Below, in pieces: positions 1 to 6,379 of a DNA stretch of 7,168 nucleotides. Every line of letters starts with the position of its first letter. Within the stretch, counting starts at the first letter, position 1. The position numbers were made by a program, and so were the translations under genes. The notes beneath the pieces were generated by a model. That model did no database searches and had not been told where the DNA came from. It worked only from the letters and a program-made list of their open reading frames with translations. Origin of the DNA: Prevotellaceae bacterium (GTDB lineage Bacteria > Bacteroidota > Bacteroidia > Bacteroidales > UBA932); the NCBI GenBank assembly GCA_031275145.1, contig JAISPE010000043.1, positions 1 to 7,168 of the forward strand, written 5' to 3'.

Positions 1-31
1 AGGGATGAGAAATAAATAAGATATAACGGTT

Positions 32-157
32 AAAAAAACCTCATTTTTACCTGATTTTCCAAACAAAACAACCTCAGTAGCCTGAAAATGTGATATAAAC
101 CACAGACCTCATTACCTCATTAAATCGATGGGGTTTTTTGTCTACGTTTGAACACCC
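32..157. repeat. MITE-like repeat, copy 1 (core plus right terminal repeat)
   Basis: A core at about 32-121 begins with an A7 run followed by CCTCATT, contains AACAAAACAACCTCAGTAGC and ends CCTCATTACCTCATT. It aligns along its length with a diverged copy at 5617-5707 in the same orientation. Downstream, 134-154 is the exact 21-bp reverse complement of 5602-5622, which precedes the core of copy 2. The two places together suggest a short non-autonomous element of about 120 bp with terminal inverted repeats. Here the left terminal repeat is missing. The stretch 115-133 (CCTCAT, 7-nt loop, ATGGGG) followed by T6 could also act as a weak plus-strand terminator for a gene left of the window. The element class is inferred; the repeat relationship is seen. 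Confidence 0.7.
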
Positions 158-203
158 TGCCCTGCAGGAGAAACTGTTATACTTTATTAATTTTTCTTCA
201 CTT

Positions 204-250
204 AACAGATTTTGTAAATTATGAAAATTCTGTCAATTTTTTAACAGAAT
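204..250. repeat. 9-bp-periodic repeat with inverted ends
   Basis: From 209 three consecutive 9-mers follow the pattern ATTNTGNNA: ATTTTGTAA, ATTATGAAA and ATTCTGTCA. The block opens with AACAGAT and closes with TTAACAGAAT, so AACAGA-type motifs face TCTGTCA-type motifs and an imperfect hairpin is possible. The same 9-mers recur at 357-383, 473-500 and 2581-2607, and on the opposite strand at 289-305 and 5501-5536. This is a dispersed intergenic repeat family; no coding function is visible. Confidence 0.7.
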
Positions 251-281
251 GGCTTGACCGGGTGTACGACAAAATTCCCTT

Positions 282-388
282 TTTTTTGACATAATTAACA
301 GGATTTTCCCGGGAACCCTAACAGGGTTTCCAACCCTGTTAGGGTTTTCAACGTAAATTATGAAAATTCTGTTAATTCTGTCAAAAAA
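282..388. repeat. compound inverted repeat with nested hairpin
   Basis: Outer arms 282-307 and 363-388 are reverse complements over 26 bp with two mismatches (T6-GACATAATTAACA on the left, AATTCTGTCAAAAAA on the right). They carry the 9-bp repeat in opposite orientations. Inside them, 314-328 (AACCCTAACAGGGTT) and 332-346 form a perfect 15-bp stem with a 3-nt loop. Each stem half is itself a palindrome (AACCCT-NNN-AGGGTT), so two alternative small hairpins are also possible. The structure could form a cruciform or end transcription, although only four T residues follow the inner stem. It is most likely a non-autonomous palindromic element. Confidence 0.75.
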
Positions 389-390
389 GG

Positions 391-440
391 CTGCGCATCT
401 TTGACTTGAAGCTGCGCAGCTTCAAGCCAAAACTGCGCAG
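391..440. repeat. 50-bp palindrome centred on TGCGCA
   Basis: The two 25-bp halves (391-415 and 416-440) are reverse complements apart from four central-arm mismatches. The inner 22 bp (405-426, CTTGAAGCTGC and its reverse complement) is perfect, with no loop. CTGCGCA occurs three times, at both ends and at the centre. It directly follows the compound repeat 282-388. With no U-tract and no spacer it is a poor terminator, so a REP-like palindrome or a protein-binding site is more plausible. Confidence 0.7.
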
Positions 441-472
441 ATAATTATGTCCAAAAAGGAAATTCTGCTTTG

Positions 473-529
473 TGACAGATTCTGAAAATTCTGTCAATTG
501 ACTTCGTCGAACTAAAGTTTCTGTCAAAA
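473..529. repeat. 9-bp repeat remnant upstream of the lnb-like gene
   Basis: GACAGATTCTGAAAATTCTGTCAA-type sequence at 474-499 is an imperfect palindrome of the TGTCA family. A further TTCTGTCAAAA lies at 519-529, ending 18 bp before the ATG at 548. The first gene therefore probably takes its 5' untranslated region from repeat sequence. No clear TAnnTTTG promoter element was found between 440 and 547. Confidence 0.55.
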
Positions 530-547
530 GAAAATGAAAGAAAAATT

Positions 548-1741
548 ATGTATTATATGAAAAAGTATGTATTTGTATTGCTGTCAGGTCTTTTTCCGTT
601 TGCATCGAATGCACAGTTACATGAATTTCGGCTTTCGGATTCGGCATTTATCAGCCTTCTAACCTGCGATCCCGTTGACGATATGGCTTATACGGTATAC
701 GGACACACTGCCGTCAGGGTAAACGATCCCGCGAATGGCATTGATTATGTGTATAATTACGGCCTGTTCGATTTTTCTTCCCCGAATTTTCTGTACCGTT
801 TTGCCAGAGGCGAACTGAATTACCGATTAGGCATCAGCAGGTTTGCCGATTTTTTTGAAGAATATTCCGAACGCAAATCGGGAATCACGGAACAGATACT
901 GAATTTGACAAAACCGGAAAAACAGAAAATATCGGATGCACTGTTCACCAACTATCTGCCCGAAAACAGGGTGTATCTGTATAATTTCCTGTTCGACAAC
1001 TGTTCTACAAGGCCGCGTATCCTGATCGAAAAAAACATATCGGGAACGGTTAAATATCCCGAAATATTGCCGCCGACAACTTTCCGGACTGTTATCCACC
1101 GGCATAACAGAAACCACAGATGGCTGACATTCGGTATCGATCTGGCTCTGGGCGCTCCTCTCGACGATTCAATAGGACAAAGTCCGCAGATGTTTATTCC
1201 CGACAATCTTATGCAGGTTTTCGGTGTGGCGGAAATAATTCAGGCAGATGGAAGTATAAGGGATTTGGTGTCCGAAACCCGTAAGCTTGCACCGGGTTAT
1301 CCTGTAATTGAGAAGCCGCTGGATTCAAATCCGTCAGTGATTCTGTGGTCGTTTTTTGCGCTCGTTGCGTTAATCTCTTTGTGGGAATTGCGGTGCAAAA
1401 AGCATTTCCGGATACTCGACTTTGTCCTGTTTTCTGTTTACGGACTGACGGGATGCATGATTTTCTTCCTGAGCTTTATATCCATACATCCTGCCGTATT
1501 TCCCAATTTTTCAATTATATGGGCGCATCCTTTACATATCGTGTGCGCCGTTTCGCTGTTTATCGGGGCATTACGGAATTTTGTACGGTATTACATGCTG
1601 GTAAACGGAGTGATTCTGCTGCTGTTTATCTCGGGATGGGATTTTTTCCCGCAGGAGTTTAACGCCGCCTTTTTCCCTTTGGTTCTGATATTGTGTATAA
1701 GATCATTACTCGGATTCAGGAAAAAACGTCACCCTCGCTGA
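548..1741 (+). CDS. lnb: Lnb-like lipoprotein N-acyltransferase (DUF4105 family)
   Basis: The 397-residue protein resembles the DUF4105 family. Its Bacteroides member Lnb adds the N-terminal acyl chain to lipoproteins at the inner membrane, replacing Lnt. Residues 4-23 form a signal peptide ending SNAQ. A periplasmic domain follows (about 24-260), with LLTCDP (C40), the hallmark YGHTAVRV (H53) and DNCSTRPR (C152). H53 and C152 are my candidates for the catalytic pair. The C-terminal third has about five hydrophobic segments (near 263-281, 289-312, 326-344, 349-364 and 370-387), consistent with inner-membrane anchoring. The start at 548 adds only MYY before a second ATG at 557, which gives a more standard signal peptide (MKKYVFVLL) and may be the true start. 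There is no Shine-Dalgarno sequence, as is usual in the phylum. The 3' end overlaps the opposing methyltransferase gene by 13 bp. Family assignment is strong; the enzymatic role follows from the family. Confidence 0.85.
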   Translation: MYYMKKYVFVLLSGLFPFASNAQLHEFRLSDSAFISLLTCDPVDDMAYTVYGHTAVRVNDPANGIDYVYNYGLFDFSSPNFLYRFARGELNYRLGISRFADFFEEYSERKSGITEQILNLTKPEKQKISDALFTNYLPENRVYLYNFLFDNCSTRPRILIEKNISGTVKYPEILPPTTFRTVIHRHNRNHRWLTFGIDLALGAPLDDSIGQSPQMFIPDNLMQVFGVAEIIQADGSIRDLVSETRKLAPGYPVIEKPLDSNPSVILWSFFALVALISLWELRCKKHFRILDFVLFSVYGLTGCMIFFLSFISIHPAVFPNFSIIWAHPLHIVCAVSLFIGALRNFVRYYMLVNGVILLLFISGWDFFPQEFNAAFFPLVLILCIRSLLGFRKKRHPR

Positions 1742-2505
1742 CGCATGGCCTCAAACGTGATTATCGCGGTGGAAACGGAGACATTTAGCGAATCTACCTT
1801 GCCTCTCATCGGGATTTTAATTCTTTTATCTGCCCTGTCGAGCCAGAAATCGCTAAGTCCCGTCGATTCCGTTCCCATAACTATGGCCGATCCTGCCGTA
1901 TAATCCTCGTTATAATACCGCTGTGATGATTCAAGTTCTGCCGCATAAACGGTTATATTATGCTTTTTCAGCCATTCGCAAGCCTGTTCCGAAGAACAGG
2001 TAACGGTATTGACCGTAAACACACAGCCAAGACTTGACCGGATTACATTCGGATTAAAGAAATCGCTTTTGGGATCGCACACTATCACCGCATCCACATT
2101 TGCGGCGTCGGCTGTCCTGAGTATTGCTCCCAGATTACCGGGCTTTTCTACCGATTCCAGTACGATTATAAACGGATTACGGGAGATTTTAATGTCGTGT
2201 AAGGAAGCGGATTTCATTTTTACCAGCGCCAAAAACCCGTCGGAATCTTCTCTGTAAGCCATTTTCTCAAAAACTTTGCGGGATACTTCGTAAATACACT
2301 TTGCCGGAAAATCAGTTCCCTCACTCAATTCCGGACAGACAAACAGCGATTCGATCTCATATCCTCCCGAAACAGCCATACTTATCTCCCGTCTGCCTTC
2401 GACGGGAAACAGCATCTGTCGATTGCGTTCTTTTGACTTTTCCCGAAGAACAACGACGTTCTTTATTCTGGTATTTTGAAGCGAAACGATTATTTCTTTT
2501 TGCAT
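1729..2505 (-). CDS. TrmH/SpoU-family RNA 2'-O-methyltransferase
   Basis: This 258-residue SPOUT-class enzyme should transfer a methyl group from S-adenosylmethionine to a ribose 2'-OH of rRNA or tRNA. All three SpoU motifs are present. Motif 1 is VEKPGNLGAILRTADAAN at about 119-136, with N124 and the catalytic-type R130. Motif 2 is IVMGTESTGLS at 208-218, with E213. Motif 3 is IPMRGKVDSLNVSVSTAI at 231-248, with N241. Residues 8-95 match the usual N-terminal substrate-binding domain, including the FPVEGRREI segment. The length suits stand-alone RlmB/TrmH-like proteins, but the exact target cannot be read from sequence. The gene lies 114 bp downstream of the helicase gene on the same strand, without a promoter I can recognise, so read-through from the helicase promoter is possible. 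TTCTGTCAAAA lies nine bases before the ATG. The gene ends inside the lnb-like gene on the other strand. Confidence 0.92.
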   Translation of the reverse strand: MQKEIIVSLQNTRIKNVVVLREKSKERNRQMLFPVEGRREISMAVSGGYEIESLFVCPELSEGTDFPAKCIYEVSRKVFEKMAYREDSDGFLALVKMKSASLHDIKISRNPFIIVLESVEKPGNLGAILRTADAANVDAVIVCDPKSDFFNPNVIRSSLGCVFTVNTVTCSSEQACEWLKKHNITVYAAELESSQRYYNEDYTAGSAIVMGTESTGLSDFWLDRADKRIKIPMRGKVDSLNVSVSTAIITFEAMRQRG

Positions 2506-2619
2506 TATATGTTTTTTTGACAGAACCTTTATTTTTAAATCGGCGCAGCCAGACTTCAGCGCAACGAAGCCAATTGACAGAATTTGTAAATTATGAAAAT
2601 TGTGTCAATCATGTCTGTG
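2506..2619. repeat. spacer made of the 9-bp / TGTCA repeat family
   Basis: The gap between the helicase stop and the methyltransferase start holds ATTGACAGAATTT (2573-2585) facing AAAATTGTGTCAAT (2596-2609). These are imperfect inverted arms around GTAAATTATG, and 2590-2607 repeats the 9-mers seen at 218-235. At 2513-2525, TTTTTTGACAGAA matches the arm end at 282-290. Between them, 2541-2571 holds short GC-rich inverted pieces (GGC..GCC, CTTC..GAAG) that recall the palindrome at 391-440. The arrangement, TGTCA arms bracketing a GC-rich palindrome, is therefore seen on both sides of the first two genes. Confidence 0.6.
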
Positions 2620-5334
2620 TTACCCGAGTTTAAAGCGCATGACAACTTCGCCGGTCTGTTTGTCAATCTCTATCTTTTGATTTCCGATACCGAGATCTTT
2701 TCCTGTAGACATTTTGAACAGTCCCGCGAGAAACTGCATTCCGTTATTCATGACCTGCTCCAGTTCCACCGCCTGCTTTTCCGTTTCATGGCTAATATTT
2801 GCCTCCGTTTCATGATGTTCGGACACATCCGACAGATGCGCCTCCTCCGGAAGTTCTTCCTGAACAGTATCTGCTTCTTCCTGATCTTCCTGCAATTCGA
2901 CTTCTTCCGAATCCGGGTAAACAGGCCGGTTAATTTCCCGCTCATGCTGCTGTTCCTGCTGTTCCTGTTCCCGCTCTTCCTGTTCTTCCATATCGTAATG
3001 ATTCTGTTCGTCAAGGAAAGCCTCGATCTGTTTGATAAACTGCGCCCGTCCTTTCGACGAAAAGTCCACATCTTTTATTGATTCGTCGGAGAGAACACCG
3101 TCAAACAGGTTTTGTTTTACGAGCAGTCCTGCCGCTATTTGCTGTTCGATAGAATTGACGGCAATCATACTGTAGACTGTCAGTCTGGTATGAGTCTGTC
3201 CCAGCCGGTCGATACGTCCTGTGCGCTGGTTTTTTTTAGCAGGATTCCACGGGAGTTCGAAATTGATCAGCGTATCGGCAACTTGCAGATTCAGACCTGC
3301 TCCGCCCGCTTCCGTAGAAAGGAAAATCTTACATTCGGGACTCGATTCGAATTTTTTGATTAAATCTCCTCTCAACTTCACCGGAACACTACCGTTAAGT
3401 TCCACAAAACCGACGCCGTTTTCGCGCAGCATGTTCGCAATCATCTTATGGATCTTTATCCATTCGGAAAAGATAATTATTTTGTTTGTACTGTTTTGAA
3501 TTTCGAGCTTTTCGAACAGGATTTCGCGAAGTTTGTCAAGTTTGGGCGATTCGTCAGTTTCTTCATCGACTAAAAACGTCGAATCGCAAACCATACGGGC
3601 CGAAGTCAGTAACAGCATTATCCGCTGCATATCGTACGGGGTCAGATATTTTTTCTTTATAATCCTTGATATTCCCTTAAAATAGCTTGCATGATACTCG
3701 GCCTGCAGGGAAGACAGTTTAACGGGAATTTCTATCTGCCTGACGCTTGGCAGCTGGTCAAGCACATTCTTTTTCTCCCTGCGTATCAGTATGTCCGACA
3801 GCTGTCCGTTCAGCAGGTCCAAATTGTAATAGCCGTTTATTTTGTTCGGTTTCTCCGGATCGAAAAGACAGTGCCGGTACGAAAATTCCCATAACGGGCC
3901 TAAAAAATACGGGTCTATCGTGTTGATAATACTGTATATGTCTATCAGTTTATTTTCTATTGGCGTTCCGGTGATTACCAGCGAATGTCGCGCTTTTATC
4001 TTCTTGACGGCCGACGAAGTTTTCGTTTCATAGTTCTTTATTTTCTGCGCTTCGTCAAGAATCAGAAAATCGAAATCCGCTCTGTTTATCGACTGACTGT
4101 CTCTCAGAACGGTCTCATAATTAACAATGAAAAAATAATGCGAATCCGACAGATACTGCTTTTCTCTTTCATCGGGCAGACCGGTAATGATTAAGGCTTT
4201 CTCATCGGAGAATTTCTCTATTTCTTTTTTCCACTGCGATTTGAGTGTCGCCGGACATACAACCAGAGTTTTGGTAAACCCGAAAACCTGTTTTTTCAGT
4301 ATCGCGGCAGCTATGGCCTGAACGGTCTTTCCCAAACCCATCTCGTCGGCAATGACGGCGGCTTTACGGAACAGTGCAAACATCACTCCCTCTTTCTGGT
4401 ACGGGAAAAGGTCGATTTTGATACACGAAAAATCGGGTTCGTATCTTTCTTTCAACTCCAGCATCATCAGCTGTTCGTATCGCCGTTCAATTTTTTCTTT
4501 CACTTCCGGACGGATACATATCGTATCGGGAAACTCCGTCGCTTCCTCAATAAAATCCAGAAACGACTCGCATTCATTGTCTTCAATATATCTCGCTTCC
4601 CCGAAAAACCTGTTTATCAGCAGACCCTCTTCACGGGGTAATTTCCTGTCGGGATAATACCATGTTATCCTGTTTTCGTTCAAAGGGTCGCAATAAATTT
4701 CGATGAACGGAAACGTTTTATCCAGTTTCTCGAATAGCTGTCTGTTCTCTTTCAATTTCTCGAACGCGAACATAATATGTTTTGTCGTGCCGAGTTTATT
4801 GAGTTTGGCGTCGGCGCTGTTGCTGTAGCCTGTTTCATTTTTGAAATCGCGTAAAAATATTTTGTACCGTACGCCGGCGTCATTAATCAAAGTATGATCT
4901 CCATAAATATTTTTTGCCCATTTGATAGAGTATTTGGCTTTTGCCGCTTTCTGACGGCGCTCGTCAAGCACTCGCTTCATCATTCCTTCGCGGGAATATT
5001 TCCTGTGATCCGGAATTTTCCCGTTAAGCTGGTTCAACTCATCCGCATAAGCCAGAAGACAGGCATACGAATAACGTGTCCAGCCCTTGCGTTCGCCGGA
5101 TTCTTCGGGTATAAAATTATATATCCTATATCCGGTTCCATCATTAATACCTTCTATGATAAGCACACAGTCAATGTCTTTCTTCTCTTCTTCCGAACTT
5201 ACGACAAAATCCACCGATACGGGCGACTGTGATAAAATGGTAAATTCTCTGTTTCTGTAAATAATTTCTCCGAGAAGCAGTTCTTTTACGCTTAACTGCT
5301 GTTTAATTCTTTTTATAATCGATCCTATATCCAT
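2620..5334 (-). CDS. SNF2-family DEAD/DEAH-type helicase/ATPase with acidic Glu/Gln tail
   Basis: The 904-residue protein has a complete SNF2 motor, an ATP-driven double-stranded DNA translocase that remodels protein-DNA or polymerase complexes. A Q-like segment (FPYQKEGV, from 310) precedes motif I DEMGLGKT (GLGKT 333-337, K336), motif II DEAQ (427-430), motif III TGTPIE (455-460), motif V STEAGGAGLNL (673-683) and motif VI QRTGRIDRLGQ (703-713), whose arginines should act as fingers. Residues 1-305 form a long N-terminal region I do not recognise. Residues 782-860 are low-complexity and very rich in Glu and Gln, followed by a short C-terminal segment that includes DKQTGEVVMRFKLG. No methylase, nuclease or other defence gene adjoins it, so it looks like a stand-alone chromosomal SNF2 protein rather than part of a restriction or DISARM-type system. 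RapA-like polymerase recycling is one possible role. The ATG at 5334 fits a good promoter about 30 bp upstream. Confidence 0.93.
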   Translation of the reverse strand: MDIGSIIKRIKQQLSVKELLLGEIIYRNREFTILSQSPVSVDFVVSSEEEKKDIDCVLIIEGINDGTGYRIYNFIPEESGERKGWTRYSYACLLAYADELNQLNGKIPDHRKYSREGMMKRVLDERRQKAAKAKYSIKWAKNIYGDHTLINDAGVRYKIFLRDFKNETGYSNSADAKLNKLGTTKHIMFAFEKLKENRQLFEKLDKTFPFIEIYCDPLNENRITWYYPDRKLPREEGLLINRFFGEARYIEDNECESFLDFIEEATEFPDTICIRPEVKEKIERRYEQLMMLELKERYEPDFSCIKIDLFPYQKEGVMFALFRKAAVIADEMGLGKTVQAIAAAILKKQVFGFTKTLVVCPATLKSQWKKEIEKFSDEKALIITGLPDEREKQYLSDSHYFFIVNYETVLRDSQSINRADFDFLILDEAQKIKNYETKTSSAVKKIKARHSLVITGTPIENKLIDIYSIINTIDPYFLGPLWEFSYRHCLFDPEKPNKINGYYNLDLLNGQLSDILIRREKKNVLDQLPSVRQIEIPVKLSSLQAEYHASYFKGISRIIKKKYLTPYDMQRIMLLLTSARMVCDSTFLVDEETDESPKLDKLREILFEKLEIQNSTNKIIIFSEWIKIHKMIANMLRENGVGFVELNGSVPVKLRGDLIKKFESSPECKIFLSTEAGGAGLNLQVADTLINFELPWNPAKKNQRTGRIDRLGQTHTRLTVYSMIAVNSIEQQIAAGLLVKQNLFDGVLSDESIKDVDFSSKGRAQFIKQIEAFLDEQNHYDMEEQEEREQEQQEQQHEREINRPVYPDSEEVELQEDQEEADTVQEELPEEAHLSDVSEHHETEANISHETEKQAVELEQVMNNGMQFLAGLFKMSTGKDLGIGNQKIEIDKQTGEVVMRFKLG

Positions 5335-5364
5335 GAGTAATTTAGTATTTTATATATAATGCCG

Positions 5365-5397
5365 CAAAGATAACGCAATTTTATTTCATAAACCAAA
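5365..5397 (-). promoter_or_regulatory. Bacteroidota-type promoter of the helicase gene
   Basis: On the minus strand TATCTTTG (5372-5365) matches the phylum -7 consensus TAnnTTTG exactly. TTTG (5397-5394) sits 21 bp upstream as the -33 element. Transcription would start near 5360, giving a leader of about 25 nt before the ATG. The leader is A/T-rich and has no Shine-Dalgarno sequence. This is the only promoter in the window that I find convincing. Confidence 0.75.
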
Positions 5398-5601
5398 TTT
5401 ATTGAAAACGGAAATGTTATTTCGCATAAATAAAGAATATTACAGGATTGTTACTGTCTGCAATCTCTTGCCCGGCATAGTCTCCGTAATTGTCTGAACT
5501 GTGATTTCTGTGATTTACATGATTTTTTTGATTTCATCCCTCAATTCTTTTAGCTGCGACGTAATGGAAATGCTACGCCGGGCGAATGCGTCCGGGAAGG
5601 A
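5398..5601. other. gene-free stretch with a 9-bp tandem repeat at 5501-5536
   Basis: No credible gene is seen here. 5501-5536 is four 9-bp units (GTGATTTCT, GTGATTTAC, ATGATTTTT, TTGATTTCA), preceded by TGTCTGAACT at 5491-5500. Read on the other strand the units become ATCATGTAA-like and resemble the ATTNTGNNA units left of the genes. 5575-5597 is GC-rich with CCGGG at both ends of GCGAATGCGT. From memory, tandem TGATTTnnn units following TCTGAAC occur in other Bacteroidota genomes; this needs a search. Confidence 0.6.
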
Positions 5602-5707
5602 TGTTCAAACGTAGACAAAAAAACTCATTCCCACCTAATTTTAAATAACAAAACAACTTAAGTAGCAATAATATATACCCGTATTCCAACCTCATTACCG
5701 CATTTCA
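5602..5707. repeat. MITE-like repeat, copy 2 (left terminal repeat plus core)
   Basis: 5602-5622 (TGTTCAAACGTAGAC followed by A residues) is the exact reverse complement of 134-154. It runs into a core at 5617-5707 that matches 32-121: CTCATT near the start, ATAACAAAACAACTTAAGTAG in the middle, and ACCTCATTACCGCATT at the end. This copy has the left terminal repeat but no right one. The core is truncated against the palindrome mosaic that begins at about 5712. It is the complementary half of copy 1. Confidence 0.7.
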
Positions 5708-5711
5708 ATTA

Positions 5712-5740
5712 CGGGACGAAACGGTTATTTACAATGACGC
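5712..5740. repeat. half copy of the GTTTCG-GTA-CGAAAC palindrome
   Basis: GACGAAACGGTTATTTACAATGACGC matches the right half of the complete copies at 6033-6084 and 6307-6356. The left half has been replaced by the end of MITE-like copy 2. It marks the junction between two repeat families. Confidence 0.65.
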
Positions 5741-5781
5741 TTGTCGCAATATCCTTACAACAGGCTTTTTCCCCGACCTGT

Positions 5782-5867
5782 CGTCATTGCGGGGAGCGCG
5801 CGACGAAGCAATCCGGAAGGTCGTGTATTTATGGATTGCTACGTCGCTACCGCTCATCGCAATGACG
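5782..5867. repeat. REP-like 86-bp palindrome, copy 1
   Basis: The element begins CGTCATTGCG and ends CGCAATGACG. Arms of about 33 bp (AGCGCGCGACGAAGCAATCC facing GGATTGCTACGTCG) are separated by a spacer, GGAAGGTCGTGTATTTAT. Several open frames run through the region on both strands, but they translate the palindrome into VIARSAATKQSRNP-like strings, a known artefact of such repeats, so no gene is called. Dispersed palindromes of this kind occur in many bacterial genomes. Confidence 0.8.
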
Positions 5868-5908
5868 CTTTTTGTAATGTCTTTACAGCAAGCTTTTACC
5901 CGGCCTGT

Positions 5909-5993
5909 CGTCATTGCGAAGAGCGCGCGACGAAGCAATCCGGAAGGTCGTGGATTTCTGGATTGCTTCGTCGCTGCGCTCCTCGCAATGACG
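5909..5993. repeat. REP-like 85-bp palindrome, copy 2
   Basis: This second copy has better-preserved arms than copy 1 (CGTCATTGCGAAGAGCG on the left, CGCTCCTCGCAATGACG on the right) and nearly the same spacer (GGAAGGTCGTGGATTTCT). The linker between copies 1 and 2 (CTTTTTGTAATGTCTTTACA, then GCAAGCTTTTACCCGGCCTG) repeats, with changes, the linker at 5741-5781. The unit of repetition is therefore palindrome plus linker. Confidence 0.8.
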
Positions 5994-6000
5994 ATGGGTC

Positions 6001-6026
6001 GCGGATTGCTTCGTCGCCACACTCTT
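6001..6026. repeat. right-arm remnant of the REP-like palindrome
   Basis: GCGGATTGCTTCGTCGCCAC is the right arm of the 85-bp palindrome without its left partner. It begins eight bases after complete copy 2. Further isolated ends of the element are CGTCATTGCGAAGCAA at 6115-6130 and CGCAATGACG at 6346-6355. These fragments show deletion or insertion within the array. Confidence 0.6.
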
Positions 6027-6032
6027 CGACAA

Positions 6033-6084
6033 GCGTCATCAAACCTTTTCAGTTTCGGTACGAAACGAATATTTACAATGACGC
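6033..6084. repeat. 52-bp palindrome, copy A
   Basis: The ends GCGTCAT and AATGACGC are inverted, and the centre GTTTCG-GTA-CGAAAC is a perfect 6-bp stem with a 3-nt loop. A second complete copy lies at 6307-6356 and a half copy at 5712-5740. The ends share the GTCATT core with the 85-bp palindrome, so the two families may be related. Confidence 0.7.
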
Positions 6085-6128
6085 TTTTTGTAAGAGGCAT
6101 ATTAACAGTCCTTTCGTCATTGCGAAGC

Positions 6129-6278
6129 AACCCTTATTTCCCCAAAAGTCCCATTAGTAGCCCGGGTAAATATCATACAGCCCTTATTCCCTTATTGTAA
6201 CCCTGCAACAAAATAAGGGAATAAGGGGGCGGTGAAATAATTCCAGGCTACTAAGGGAGCTTTGTGGAAATAAGGGTT
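6129..6278. repeat. 150-bp nested long hairpin
   Basis: The outer arms 6129-6163 and 6245-6278 are largely complementary (AACCCTTATTTCC and TTAGTAGCC on the left, GGCTACTAA and GGAAATAAGGGTT on the right). The inner arms 6181-6196 (CCCTTATTCCCTTATT) and 6212-6227 are a perfect 16-bp inverted repeat around a 15-nt loop. The two segments between outer and inner arms have diverged but keep similar length. The structure sits between the separated REP-like ends at 6115 and 6355, as if inserted in such an element. A single-stranded transcript would fold into a long stem. It resembles a folded-back non-autonomous element. Confidence 0.75.
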
Positions 6279-6306
6279 TTATGAGAGTCGCGGACTTTTC
6301 CGGCAA

Positions 6307-6356
6307 GCGTCATTACGCTTTCAGTTTCGGTACGAAACGGTTATTCGCAATGACGA
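6307..6356. repeat. 52-bp palindrome family, copy B
   Basis: GCGTCATTACGC leads into the perfect GTTTCG-GTA-CGAAAC centre and ends in CGCAATGACG. It differs from copy A by a few substitutions and a small length change. Downstream, 6357-6379 (CAGGTCGGGTAAAAGTTTG and following) is an inverted copy of the linker seen at 5760-5784 and 5888-5910, and it leads straight into the 23-bp array. Confidence 0.7.
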
Positions 6357-6379
6357 CAGGTCGGGTAAAAGTTTGTTGT

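Noticed and set aside
440..547. Promoter for the lnb-like gene
   Set aside because: TAAAGTTT near 513 and TTG near 499 only loosely resemble the -7 and -33 elements, and the spacing is wrong.
2593..3081. 162-codon open frame opposite the helicase tail
   Set aside because: It is antisense to the low-complexity Glu/Gln region; its Leu/Phe-rich translation is the shadow of that codon bias.
2620..5334. Helicase as part of a phage-defence island
   Set aside because: No nuclease, methylase, phospholipase-D or other defence gene adjoins it; its neighbours are an RNA methyltransferase and repeats.
5729..6200. Open frames of 133-138 codons on both strands
   Set aside because: They lie inside the REP-like palindromes and encode VIARSAATKQSRNP-type strings on both strands, a well-known translation artefact of these repeats.
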